A stretch of DNA of 53,384 nucleotides from Anaerolineaceae bacterium (GTDB lineage Bacteria > Chloroflexota > Anaerolineae > Anaerolineales > Anaerolineaceae), in NCBI GenBank assembly GCA_020845515.1, contig JADLFQ010000048.1, forward strand, positions 1-53,384. The letters are read 5' to 3'. Within the stretch, counting starts at the first letter, position 1, and each line of letters starts with the position of its first letter. This document shows, piece after piece, positions 45,037-53,383 of this stretch. The notes under the pieces were generated by a model. It worked only from the letters and a program-made list of their open reading frames with translations. It was not told the origin of the DNA and ran no database searches. Both the position numbers and the translations under genes were made by a program.

Positions 45037-45604
45037 GAGAGTCCTCCAACTGGGCTTTTAACCGGGCCAGCAGCCGGTAAAGAGACTTCTTGGCAGTATC
45101 TTCTTTCTGCCTGAGCACATGCCCGATTTCAGCGAAGCTCAGTTCAGCCACATAGCGCAGGCGGATCAACTCTTGCTCTTCTTCGGGTAAAGCACCGATG
45201 AGTTTCGATAAGGCGCTTATCCGTTCAGTTTCAATCACACTTTGCAACAAATTGGCTTCAACAGGAATGAATTCTGCTTCGTCAAGCGATGTTTCCTTAC
45301 TCCGCTTGCGGAAATAATCTGTTGCCTTGTTGCGAGCGATTGAGAACAGCCAGCTTGCGAAATACCCATCGTGCCGGTATTTGGGGAAGCGCTCTAAGGC
45401 TGCCAGAAAAGTCTGCGCCGTGGCATCTTCAGCTTCTTGAAAGCCGCCAAGGCGGCTGTATAAGTACCGAAAGACAGGCTGTGCATACAGCAAATACAAT
45501 TCCCCAAACATTTTTGGGTCTTGTCTGGCTGCTGCAATGATCTGCGAGACATGATGCGCTTCTGGCTGAGGTTTTAGTTTTATTGACATTATTCTTTCAA
45601 CCAT
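45029..45604 (-). CDS. ECF-type RNA polymerase sigma factor
   Basis: The 191-residue protein has sigma region 2 (FGELYLLYAQPVFRYLYSRL ... EDATAQTFLAALERFPKY ... SWLFSIARNKATDYFRKR) and region 4 (LPEEEQELIRLRYVAELSFAEIGHVL, then KKSLYRLLARLK). ECF factors direct transcription in response to envelope or stress signals. AAGGAA five bases before the ATG at 45604 supports that start; an internal ATG at 45589 is possible. It overlaps the propeller-bearing anti-sigma-like gene by 8 bp. The upstream gap to the plus-strand gene at 45839 contains copy 3 of the hairpin repeat. Confidence 0.93.
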   Translation of the reverse strand: MVERIMSIKLKPQPEAHHVSQIIAAARQDPKMFGELYLLYAQPVFRYLYSRLGGFQEAEDATAQTFLAALERFPKYRHDGYFASWLFSIARNKATDYFRKRSKETSLDEAEFIPVEANLLQSVIETERISALSKLIGALPEEEQELIRLRYVAELSFAEIGHVLRQKEDTAKKSLYRLLARLKAQLEDSHV

Positions 45605-45739
45605 GCGGTTCCTTTTTCCCGGGTATATTGGTTTTGAGCTCTATATATAAATCGGATAATAATTCAAAAAGGGACAGGATTACCAAATGATATTACGAGA
45701 ATAATTTAAACTCAACCTAACCTCGTTTAGTTGGACATG

Positions 45740-45774
45740 CTCCGGTTCTGACAGATTGGCTGCCAGAACCGGAG
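45740..45774. repeat. Dispersed hairpin repeat, diverged copy 3
   Basis: CTCCGGTTCTG (45740-45750) and CAGAACCGGAG (45764-45774) match the outer stem of copies 1 and 2; the inner stem and loop differ. It is followed by TTTTCTTTTACT. It lies in a divergent intergenic region, upstream of both neighbours, so it is not simply a terminator of either. Confidence 0.75.
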
Positions 45775-45838
45775 TTTTCTTTTACTCCCTAAAGTGCATA
45801 AGGGGCATTCAATACTTCTTATCATATGAGGTGCAATT

Positions 45839-46057
45839 ATGGCAGATGAAAGTGTAAGTCAAAACTTTTCCGAAAACCCTGACCCACAAGAAAAACCGGT
45901 TTCAGGAAATGATATAACCCCTTCCCAGGAGCAGCTATGCCCCCATCTGGAGGCACCCTTGCCTGACAGGCTCCCGCAGAGCCTGATTGAATGGTTGGCG
46001 CGCATCAACCGCCGTTACCTGGCTCTTAACCAGGAAAAGACGAACGACACCAGCTAA
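45839..46057 (+). CDS. Small hydrophilic protein upstream of the serine recombinase
   Basis: The 72-residue frame has a good start (GAGGTG 5-6 bp before the ATG at 45839). The first half is acidic and Pro-rich (FSENPDPQEKPVSGND), the second half helical (LPQSLIEWLARINRRYLALNQ). I do not recognise a family. It lies 108 bp before the large serine recombinase on the same strand; small accessory or directionality factors often sit beside such recombinases, but nothing in the sequence proves that role. Confidence 0.5.
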   Translation: MADESVSQNFSENPDPQEKPVSGNDITPSQEQLCPHLEAPLPDRLPQSLIEWLARINRRYLALNQEKTNDTS

Positions 46058-46165
46058 TAATCAACCCGGCTGCTCCTGATCGGAGGTGTGCTTTGAAACA
46101 GTCTGGATAGTTTTCTCATTCAATACCCTAACCCATTACTACTTCGAACGAAAGGATTGAACAAG

Positions 46166-47827
46166 ATGAACCGATACAAGCAAAGAGAAGACTCTTCACC
46201 CCTCCCTGGAGCAGCCTACATTCGCTTTTCATCTGAGATGCAAAGCGACTCCTTTAGCCTGGATGCACAACTGCGCCAGATCAAGGAGCAGGCTGAGCGC
46301 GATGGGGTAGAGATCGTTAAGGTGTTCGCCGATCCGGCTCAATCGGCTTACCGCAAGAAATACCGTCCGGGGATCAACGCCATGCGCGAAGCTGCCCGGC
46401 GCGGCGAGTTCAAGGTGCTGTACGTTCACAAAGTTGATCGACTGGCGCGCCGCCTGGAATGGTCTCTGGAGATTGTTCACGAGCTGCAGGAGCTGGATAT
46501 CATCTTCAAGGCTGTCCAGCAGCCCTTCGATCTGAGTACGCCGGAGGGTAAGCTCCTGTTTCATCTGGTCAGCTCGCTGGGCGAGTTCTATAGCGATAAC
46601 TTATCCAAAGAGACTAACAAGGGCAAACTAGAGCGTTCACTGCAGGGTTATCACAACGGTACGGTTCCGTGGGGTTACCTAAGCGTGCTGCAGGGCAACC
46701 GCAAGGTGGGTGTTCCAGACCCGGAGAAGGCTCCGGTGGTGGTGGCAATGTTCGAGCGTTACGCCACCGGCCAATACTCTGACATGCAGATTGCCAGCTG
46801 GTTGAACGAACAGGGGTATCTGACTGCCAAAAGTCGCTGCTTCAACAAGGATTCGGTACGGGATATGCTCTGCGATCCCTACTTTGTCGGCAAGATCCGT
46901 TACCGTGGCATGACAGTACGCCCCAAGGGGGTCAGCTATCGCTCCACGCCGCCTCAAGTTTCTGATGGCCAGCACGAACCAATCATCACCCAGGAATTGT
47001 GGGATCGCTGTCAGGCATTACGTGCCAGCCGGCGTGTGGTTCCCAAACCCGGGCAGAAGGCTGCCAGGGTTCACCTGCTGCAAAGCCTGGCGGTCTGTGC
47101 GCACTGTGGTCGACGACTTCGTGTCCAGACACCGAAGAATTACCCCACCTACTATCGGGAAGATTCGCACCTGCGCGGCTACTACGACTGTCCGTACTCA
47201 GGTCAAAGCATTAACGCTGACAGGCTGGATGAACAAGTTGCAGCTCTAATACAGTCGCTTAAGTTAACTCCGACCTGGGAAGAAGATGTGCGGAAACTTC
47301 TACATGACGAACAGGACAGACCCGATCCAGAGACCGAGCGCAAGGAGATCCGCAGTATGTTGCGCCTGATGCGCGATAACTACGAGAGAGGCCTGTACGA
47401 AGGTGAAGAATACCAGTACTGGCAGAAAGTCAACAGCTTGAAGGAAAAACTCGACCTGCTCACCCGCATCCCGGAATCGGCGATTGAACGGGCTGCTCTA
47501 ACCCTGCTGAATCTACACGATAGCTGGGAATGGGCTACGCGCGAAGAGCGCAAGCTGCTGGTGCGAACGATGATCCAGGAAGCAGGCTGCGATGTGGGTA
47601 CAAAGCAAATCGTGTGGGTTAAAGTAAACCAAGACTACGAGATTCTCTTCCGGCTCATGGATAGACTGCGCCCCGATGGTGGGCGACGCTACTGGATCAG
47701 AGATCAAGGTACAGAAGGGAATATTGTTGGCACAGGGGAAGAGATAGAACAGACGGTAACGGAAGTCAAAATCGCCTTCCCGGTGTCCCACAATACCTTG
47801 ACAATCGTCGAGGAGTACGTACAATGA
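46166..47827 (+). CDS. Large serine recombinase
   Basis: This is a 553-residue large serine recombinase (phage-integrase/transposase class). The N-terminal resolvase domain has the catalytic Ser in AAYIRFSSEMQ (S22) and the conserved VDRLARR with active-site Arg; the recombinase domain includes VPWGYLSVLQ and LCDPYFVGKIRYRG; a zinc ribbon (CAHCGRRL...YYDCPYSGQ; a fourth Cys is not evident) and a coiled coil (KEIRSMLRLMRDNYERG ... YWQKVNSLKEKL) follow. These enzymes recombine short att sites to integrate, excise or move an element. I start at the ATG at 46166, 10 bp after AAAGG. It ends about 150 bp before tRNA-Ser and is the best evidence that the preceding region is mobile. Confidence 0.93.
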   Translation: MNRYKQREDSSPLPGAAYIRFSSEMQSDSFSLDAQLRQIKEQAERDGVEIVKVFADPAQSAYRKKYRPGINAMREAARRGEFKVLYVHKVDRLARRLEWSLEIVHELQELDIIFKAVQQPFDLSTPEGKLLFHLVSSLGEFYSDNLSKETNKGKLERSLQGYHNGTVPWGYLSVLQGNRKVGVPDPEKAPVVVAMFERYATGQYSDMQIASWLNEQGYLTAKSRCFNKDSVRDMLCDPYFVGKIRYRGMTVRPKGVSYRSTPPQVSDGQHEPIITQELWDRCQALRASRRVVPKPGQKAARVHLLQSLAVCAHCGRRLRVQTPKNYPTYYREDSHLRGYYDCPYSGQSINADRLDEQVAALIQSLKLTPTWEEDVRKLLHDEQDRPDPETERKEIRSMLRLMRDNYERGLYEGEEYQYWQKVNSLKEKLDLLTRIPESAIERAALTLLNLHDSWEWATREERKLLVRTMIQEAGCDVGTKQIVWVKVNQDYEILFRLMDRLRPDGGRRYWIRDQGTEGNIVGTGEEIEQTVTEVKIAFPVSHNTLTIVEEYVQ

Positions 47828-47847
47828 AGGATAACTGCTTAAAAGTT

Positions 47848-47970
47848 GAGATCGCCCAGCTGGAACTGAGCGATCTCGGGTGTGGAGACCACACCGAAGC
47901 GTAAAATCCCGTACATTCACATCCGTTTTTCGACAGATCGAGAGCCGGTAGGCTCACAAGACTTTACGCT
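47848..47970. repeat. Cluster of hairpins between recombinase gene and tRNA-Ser
   Basis: Three stems occur in ~120 bp: GAGATCGC/GCGATCTC (47848-47855, 47870-47877), GGTGTGG-AGA-CCACACC (47879-47895) and GAGCC-GGTA-GGCTC (47942-47955). The last lies inside a larger inverted repeat AGCGTAAA/TTTACGCT (47898-47905, 47963-47970). The position suits a recombinase attachment site or terminators; which is not shown. Confidence 0.5.
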
Positions 47971-47974
47971 CAGC

Positions 47975-48060
47975 GGAGAGGGTGGGATTCGAACCCACGG
48001 TGACCCGAAGGCCACAACGGTTTTCGAGACCGCCCCGATCAACCACTCTGGCACCTCTCC
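47975..48060 (-). tRNA. tRNA-Ser (anticodon CGA)
   Basis: The minus strand folds as a class II tRNA: 7-bp acceptor stem GGAGAGG/CCTCTCC, anticodon stem-loop GCGGT-CTCGAAA-ACCGT with anticodon CGA, a long variable arm typical of tRNA-Ser, and the T arm GTGGGTTCGAATCCCAC. The length is 86 bases and no CCA is encoded. It decodes UCG. Its 3' end faces the recombinase gene, with no visible partial copy of it elsewhere in the window. Confidence 0.95.
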
Positions 48061-48142
48061 AAGACAAGGGCTATTATAGCAGAGAGTGGCGAAAATCTCC
48101 TAAGAACCACGAGCGTGCCGGTACGGTTTGTGAGACGCAGAG

Positions 48143-49537
48143 TTAAATGACAACCTGATCATACATGGCCGGGTAGGCCACGGGCGCATTTTGGGCTTCA
48201 ATCAACTTTTGTTTCAGTGCCATTGCGGCGTCATCCTCGCCATGCACCAGCCATATTTGCCGCAGATTGCCGTTGGCTGTCAGCGCGTATTTCATCAGAA
48301 AGTCCTGTCCGGCGTGCGCTGAGAGCCCGCCGATGGTGGCCACCTCTGCGCGCAATTCATACAGCTCGCCAAAAATACGCACAATTTTATCTCTATCTGC
48401 CAGCCGGCGGCCCAACGTATGCGGCGCCTGCCAGCCGACAATACAAACCGTGTTGCGCGGGTTCTGAATATTGTTGCGCAAATGGTGCAGAATGCGGCCA
48501 GCCTCCGCCATTCCGGAAGCCGAGATGATAACCATCGGGTCTTGCCGGTCATTCAGCTTCTTGGATTCCTCCACCGACTGAATATAGTGGAGCTGATCGA
48601 ATTGCAAAGCAGGGTGCTTCTCCTCGCGGATAAACTCGTTGGTAATCTCATCAAAATAATCTGGAAATTGACGGAAAATTTGCGAAGCTGCCACCGCCAG
48701 CGGGCTGTCCACATAAACCGGCACTTTGGGAATATCGCCGTTGCTCATCATCCGGTTTAGATCAAACACCAATTCCTGTGTGCGCCCAACAGCAAAAGCC
48801 GGGATAATCACTTTGCCGCCGCGCTGGACTGTTTTTTTGACCACGGCTCGAAATTCCAGAAAAGCATTTTCGGGGTCGCGATGAGGCTTGTCCCCGTAGG
48901 TGCATTCCATGATCATATAGTCAACATTTTCGGGTAAGACCGGATCCCGCAGGAGCGGGAGGTTTAATCGTCCGATATCGCCGGAGAACCACAAGCGGGT
49001 TTCCCTGCCCTTCTCTTCAATATCCAGCTCAACGCCCGCCGAGCCGAGGATGTGCCCGGCATCGCGCAGCCTGACTTTAACCCCCGGAACAGGCTCGAAC
49101 ACTTCATCATAGTGAAACGGGCGCAGCAGGTCGTTGACTCGCTCGGCATCCACGCTTGTATAGAGCGGCTCCAGCGGCGATTCGCCCCGGCGCAATCGTT
49201 TTCTGTTGACAAATTCAATATCCTTTTCCTGAATATGTGCCGAATCCCGCAGCATGATATCGGTTAGCTTTGCTGTGGCCGTCGTCGCATAGATTGGCCC
49301 GCTGTAGCCATTTTTCACGAGATTGGGGAGATTTCCGCTGTGGTCAATGTGCGCGTGCGAAAGCACAACCGCATCAATATTTGCAGGGTTGAACTGAAAA
49401 TTCAGGTTCTTTTGGTAGGTGTCTTTTCTTTTGCCCTGAAACAAGCCGCATTCAAGCAGCAAGTGGTGACCGTTGATCTCCAGTAAATACTGCGAGCCCG
49501 TAACGGTCCTGGCGGCGCCGTTGAAATGAATGCGCAT
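48143..49537 (-). CDS. MBL-fold/beta-CASP RNA exonuclease
   Basis: The 464-residue protein combines a metallo-beta-lactamase fold and a beta-CASP insert. Zinc motif 2 is SHAHIDHSGNLP; further metal motifs are DAGHILGSAG and WFSGDIG; the CASP motifs are ECTYGD, VDSPLA and SASGMAEAGR, then SAHAGQ and WLVHGE near the C-terminus. This is the CPSF-73/YsgA-like class that acts on RNA as exo- or endonuclease. Its start overlaps the stop of the RNase D gene by one base (TAATG), so the two nucleases are translationally coupled in one operon and probably both act in RNA processing. Confidence 0.93.
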   Translation of the reverse strand: MRIHFNGAARTVTGSQYLLEINGHHLLLECGLFQGKRKDTYQKNLNFQFNPANIDAVVLSHAHIDHSGNLPNLVKNGYSGPIYATTATAKLTDIMLRDSAHIQEKDIEFVNRKRLRRGESPLEPLYTSVDAERVNDLLRPFHYDEVFEPVPGVKVRLRDAGHILGSAGVELDIEEKGRETRLWFSGDIGRLNLPLLRDPVLPENVDYMIMECTYGDKPHRDPENAFLEFRAVVKKTVQRGGKVIIPAFAVGRTQELVFDLNRMMSNGDIPKVPVYVDSPLAVAASQIFRQFPDYFDEITNEFIREEKHPALQFDQLHYIQSVEESKKLNDRQDPMVIISASGMAEAGRILHHLRNNIQNPRNTVCIVGWQAPHTLGRRLADRDKIVRIFGELYELRAEVATIGGLSAHAGQDFLMKYALTANGNLRQIWLVHGEDDAAMALKQKLIEAQNAPVAYPAMYDQVVI

Positions 49538-50691
49538 TAGTGCCTCCGCCCTTTCACAACGGATAAAATATCGTCCCCAAAATGGCTCATGCGCCAGGGA
49601 AGGTTTTCCATCAACCCCTGCAGTTCCTCCGGGTGGCGCGGATTGGCTTGTGCAATTCTCTCCATGAGATCACGCGGCAGGATCACATCCGAAGGCACCC
49701 CCATTTGCTCACCAGTTTGCTTCCGCCAAATGCGCAGCGATTCCAGCCGGCTGAGGTAATCCTCTTTAGGCTTGGAGAGCGATGCAGGTGGATGGACGGG
49801 GTCGGAGCTTTTGCCGCGCCGGATGGCGTCCAAGATTCGGGCGCTATGATGTCTGAGATGCCAGGCGCCCAAGCCCTGCACCGTTTCCAGGTCTTCCATG
49901 GTTTCCGGCTGCTGAACAGCGAGAGAGAGCAGCGTGGCGTTGCCGATAATCTTGAAAGGGGGGACATCTGCCCGGCGCGCTTGCTCTTCCCGAAAAGCAC
50001 ACAGTTCACTTAAAACGGAGGCTTCCTGAGCGCTCAGGTCGCGGCTTCCGCTGATCCGCCAGCAAGGATTGTCATTCTGGCGCTCGCCATTGGCAGTCTC
50101 TGTTTTGACTAAACGCACAAAATCCTCTTGCGCCAGTTCCCAGCGTCCGCGCGAGGTCAATTCCGCTTCAAGCCGGTCCCGCAGCCGGAGCAGATAATGA
50201 GTATCCAGGCGGGCATACGCTTGCCATTCGAGAGGGAGCGGCCGCCTGCCCCAATTCGCCCGCTGAAACCGTTTATCCAGATGCAGGCCAAACTCAGCCT
50301 CCAGCATCGAGCCCAACCCCACCTCACTGCGCCCCAGGATGCGGCCCGCCAGCATGGTGTCAAATAAATTGGCAAACTGAAAGCCATAATCGCGCTTCAA
50401 ACAGATCAGGTCGTATTCCGCGGCGTGAAACACTTTTTCAATTTTCGGGTCTGCGAAAATAGAGGCAAGCCGCGAAAGGTCGTGCAACGCCAACGGATCA
50501 ACCAGGTAATCCTTCTCTCCGGTGGAAAACTGAATGAGGCAAACCCGCTCTTTATAGGCATACAAGCTATTCGATTCTGTGTCAACGGCCAACTGGTTGT
50601 GGCTTTTCAGGTCGGCAGTCATCTTTTCAAGGTCGGCAGGCGTTGCCACCCAGGTGATGCCTTTGAGATTTGCGCGGTTCATGAGCTTCAT
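49537..50691 (-). CDS. rnd: Ribonuclease D
   Basis: The 384-residue protein is a DEDDy 3'-5' exoribonuclease: LAVDTESNSLYAY (D, E), HAAEYDLICLKRDYG (D) and WQAYARLDTHYL (Y, D), followed by two HRDC-type helical domains (LRIWRKQTGEQMGVP in the last). RNase D trims tRNA precursors and other stable RNAs. Length agrees with the E. coli enzyme (375). The ATG used is at 50691; a second Met three codons later is equally possible. It precedes the beta-CASP nuclease with one-base overlap; a role in maturing tRNA such as the adjacent tRNA-Ser is plausible but not specific. Confidence 0.93.
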   Translation of the reverse strand: MKLMNRANLKGITWVATPADLEKMTADLKSHNQLAVDTESNSLYAYKERVCLIQFSTGEKDYLVDPLALHDLSRLASIFADPKIEKVFHAAEYDLICLKRDYGFQFANLFDTMLAGRILGRSEVGLGSMLEAEFGLHLDKRFQRANWGRRPLPLEWQAYARLDTHYLLRLRDRLEAELTSRGRWELAQEDFVRLVKTETANGERQNDNPCWRISGSRDLSAQEASVLSELCAFREEQARRADVPPFKIIGNATLLSLAVQQPETMEDLETVQGLGAWHLRHHSARILDAIRRGKSSDPVHPPASLSKPKEDYLSRLESLRIWRKQTGEQMGVPSDVILPRDLMERIAQANPRHPEELQGLMENLPWRMSHFGDDILSVVKGRRH

Positions 50692-50947
50692 TATAATCCC
50701 TTTTATTCGCCGGCTTGCGCCATCGTTCTAAATGCTCCAGGCGCGCAGCCAAATAAGTGGCAGTGAGAAATTTTCTGTCGGCAGATGAAGTTCTCCAATT
50801 GCTGTGCGCTATTAAAATGGCGGAAAGAACACGGCAGGGGGTTTTTGTAGAAACTGCAAAGGGCGGATTATAATTAAACATTGTCAATCATCTTTTGCAA
50901 TAAAAACGATTTTCCATCAGTTTATTTTATCCGGATCGGGTATATGG

Positions 50948-50953
50948 TATAGT
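50948..50953 (+). promoter_or_regulatory. Probable -10 box of the two-component operon
   Basis: TATAGT ends 17 bp before the ATG at 50971 and is followed by a strong GGAGGG ribosome-binding site. The -35 region is AT-rich with no clear hexamer. Confidence 0.4.
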
Positions 50954-50970
50954 ATCCACAGGAGGGCAAC

Positions 50971-51651
50971 ATGAATGAACGCATCTTGATTATCGAAGAT
51001 GATGAACGCATTGTAAAGGTGCTGCGCAGGGGGCTGGCTTACGATGGTTATCAGATAGAAGTTGCCCTGGATGGCGAGACCGGCCTCGCCCTTGCACGTG
51101 AGTATCATCCGGATTTAATCCTGCTGGATTTAATGCTCCCTGGCATGGATGGCCTGGAAATCTGTCAAAGACTGCGTGCAAGTGGCGGCAATACCCCCAT
51201 CCTGATCCTTACGGCAAAAGACGCATTGCAAGATCGTATCCTGGGGTTGGATTCGGGAGCGGACGATTATATGGTCAAGCCGTTCGAACTGGACGAACTG
51301 CTGGCACGCTTACGCGCCCTGCTGCGGAGAACCCAGCAAGAGCGCGCGCCGGTGCTCGTATTTGCTGACCTCACCTTCGATATCTCTACCCGTCAGGTCA
51401 CCCGCAAGGGACGGGTTGTGCCGTTGACAGCCAAAGAGTTTGACCTGTTGGAGCTTTTTATGCGCCACCCGCGCCAGGTGTTGACCCGTGAAATTATTTT
51501 CGACCGCGTTTGGGGATACGACTTTGGCGGCGAAAGCAACGTGCTGGATGTGTACATTCGCTACCTGCGCCAAAAACTTGAGAGCAACGGCGAGGAGCGC
51601 ATATTGTACACTGTGCGCGGGGTCGGTTACGTGTTGCGGGAAACCCCCTGA
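50971..51651 (+). CDS. OmpR-family response regulator
   Basis: The 226-residue protein has an N-terminal receiver with acidic pair D10/D11, phosphoacceptor D53 ([11 protein letters not shown]), T81 and K103 (VKPF), and a C-terminal winged helix ([19 protein letters not shown] ... [13 protein letters not shown] ending [26 protein letters not shown]). It binds direct-repeat DNA sites and regulates targets when phosphorylated by the histidine kinase that begins 62 bp downstream. GGAGGG lies 5 bp before the ATG. The resemblance is to the MprA/TrcR/CutR group, regulators of envelope or metal responses; the signal is not shown. Confidence 0.95.
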   Translation: MNERILIIEDDERIVKVLRRGLAYDGYQIEVALDGETGLALAREYHPDLILLDLMLPGMDGLEICQRLRASGGNTPILILTAKDALQDRILGLDSGADDYMVKPFELDELLARLRALLRRTQQERAPVLVFADLTFDISTRQVTRKGRVVPLTAKEFDLLELFMRHPRQVLTREIIFDRVWGYDFGGESNVLDVYIRYLRQKLESNGEERILYTVRGVGYVLRETP

Positions 51652-51713
51652 GCAGGTAAGCCGGGACTTGCCTGCAGGCACGGCGCTGAATTGCCGGGAA
51701 GCCAAATACCTTC

Positions 51714-53078
51714 ATGTCACTGCGCCTTCGCTTAACCCTGCTCTATACCACCCTCCTGGGAGGAGTTCTACTCATTTTCGGCTCGCTGGTTTACGGGCTG
51801 GTGAGTTTCACCCTGTTGCAGCAAATTGACAAGACACTCGCGAGCACAGCCGGACAGATTGTCGAACAAATTCGGGTAGGTGAGAATAATCGCTTTGACC
51901 CCCGCACGCTGGAAGGCTACCAACCGTCGGAAACTCTGGTCTTCCAGCTTTGGGATCAACAAGGCACCCTGCAGGTGTCTTACCCGGCCCGGCAGCGTGA
52001 ACCGCTGGACAAACGCAATCAAAACACAGGCCAGCCCAAATATAGTTTTGTTCAGGATGGTCCGAACAGGATACGCATCTTGAACGTCCCGCTTGAAACG
52101 CCGCGCGGCCCTGCCGGTATTCTGCAGGTGGCTTCCAGTTTAAGCGTGGTGGATACCACGTTGAGTACGCTCGCTTCCGTGCTGATTTTATTGGTCATGG
52201 CGGCCATGTTTGCCGCCGGGCTGGGCGCATGGTTAATCACCGATCAGGCGTTATCCCCTCTGGCCGCCGTCACCCAGATGGCAACCCAAATTACAAACGC
52301 TGATGACCTTCAGCGCCGCATCCCTCAAACCGTTTCGCCGGACGATGAGATTGGAGAGTTGATCCAGGCTTTCAATCAAACCCTCGAACGCCTGGAGCAG
52401 TTGTTCAATACCCAACGCCGTTTCCTGACGGATGTCAGCCACGAACTGCGCACTCCGCTTACGGTTATCAAGGGTAATATTGGGCTGCTACGGAAACTGG
52501 GGGAGAGCGATGAGGAATCACTCTCCAGCATTGAAATTGAAGTAGACCGGTTGAGCCGCCTGGTGGGCGACCTTTTGCTTCTGGCACAAGCCGAATCCGG
52601 GAGATTGCCGCTGGCGATGCTGCCCGTGGAGTTGGATACGGTTTTGCTGGAGGTCTTTCAACAGATGCGCATATTGGCAGGCGACCGGGTTGGGCTGAAA
52701 ATCACCGAGATTGATCAAGTGCAGGTAACGGGCGACCGTGACCGCCTCAAACAAGTGCTGTTCAACCTGGTCTCCAACGCGGTGCAATATACGCCAAGGG
52801 ACGGACAGGTGAGTTTGGTGCTGCGGCGAGCCGGGACGCGGGCACAAATCCTGGTAACAGATACCGGCCCCGGCATTCCCCTCGAAGATTTACCGCATAT
52901 CTTCGAACGCTTTTACCGGACTGAAAAATCGCGGCGGCGCACACAGGGCGGTGGGTTTGGATTGGGGCTTTCAATTGCCTATTGGATTGTGCGTAATCAC
53001 GGCGGAACGGTTGAAGTGACCTCGCGGGAGGGGAAGGGCACCACGTTTTGTGTGTGGCTGCCCCTGACGCCGGAATAA
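51714..53078 (+). CDS. Membrane sensor histidine kinase
   Basis: The 454-residue protein has two transmembrane helices (about residues 7-32 and 151-176) around an extracytoplasmic sensor region of ~115 residues, a HAMP domain (~residues 177-230), a dimerisation/phosphoacceptor domain with H243 in DVSHELRTPLTVIKG, and an HATPase with N box (QVLFNLVSNAVQYTP), G1 DTGPGIP, F box FERFYR and G2 GFGLGLSIAYWIV. It autophosphorylates and passes phosphate to the response regulator upstream. The sensor region shows no recognised ligand domain. The two genes are one operon. Confidence 0.94.
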   Translation: MSLRLRLTLLYTTLLGGVLLIFGSLVYGLVSFTLLQQIDKTLASTAGQIVEQIRVGENNRFDPRTLEGYQPSETLVFQLWDQQGTLQVSYPARQREPLDKRNQNTGQPKYSFVQDGPNRIRILNVPLETPRGPAGILQVASSLSVVDTTLSTLASVLILLVMAAMFAAGLGAWLITDQALSPLAAVTQMATQITNADDLQRRIPQTVSPDDEIGELIQAFNQTLERLEQLFNTQRRFLTDVSHELRTPLTVIKGNIGLLRKLGESDEESLSSIEIEVDRLSRLVGDLLLLAQAESGRLPLAMLPVELDTVLLEVFQQMRILAGDRVGLKITEIDQVQVTGDRDRLKQVLFNLVSNAVQYTPRDGQVSLVLRRAGTRAQILVTDTGPGIPLEDLPHIFERFYRTEKSRRRTQGGGFGLGLSIAYWIVRNHGGTVEVTSREGKGTTFCVWLPLTPE

Positions 53079-53221
53079 CCCTTAAAAGAACAAAGCCCCC
53101 TGTGGAGGCTGCAAGCACTTCAGGGAGCCCTGTGTTCCGGTTTTACTTTTTAATTCCTCAGCAAGTGCTGTTTTCCTTCAAGAATCTGTCAAAAAACAGC
53201 GCAAGATAAAAACCCGTACGA

Positions 53222-53383
53222 TTAGAATTTTCGGTAACCCGCCCCTGATTCCGGCCTGGAAGCCTCAACTTCGGCGCCCAAACTGTGATAGGTTGGTTCC
53301 GGCCGCCCCTCCAGCGGGTCAACCCGCCCGGCTCGCCCCAGCGGCTTCGAGACCATCCCCGCACTGCGCACCCCCGCAGCATT
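53222..53383 (-). CDS. C-terminal end of a gene entering from the right edge
   Basis: The minus strand is open for 53 codons from the window edge to a TAA at 53222, reading SAGMVSKPLGRAGRVDPLEG and ending SGAGYRKF. Codon use looks coding (GC-rich third positions), but no family is recognised. It is convergent with the histidine-kinase gene; 143 bp between them contain no clear T-tailed hairpin. Truncated by the window, so identity and length are unknown. Confidence 0.4.
   Translation of the reverse strand, partial: NAAGVRSAGMVSKPLGRAGRVDPLEGRPEPTYHSLGAEVEASRPESGAGYRKF

Noticed and set aside
47882..48079. 65-codon plus-strand frame reading ...GGIRTHGDPK...
   Set aside because: Its second half is the antisense of tRNA-Ser, a frequent cause of spurious gene calls with the GGIRTHG pattern.
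53090..53160. Terminator after the histidine-kinase gene
   Set aside because: Short complementary runs (GCCCCC/GGAGGC, CAGGG/CCCTG) exist and T-rich sequence follows, but no single stable stem with a proper loop could be drawn.
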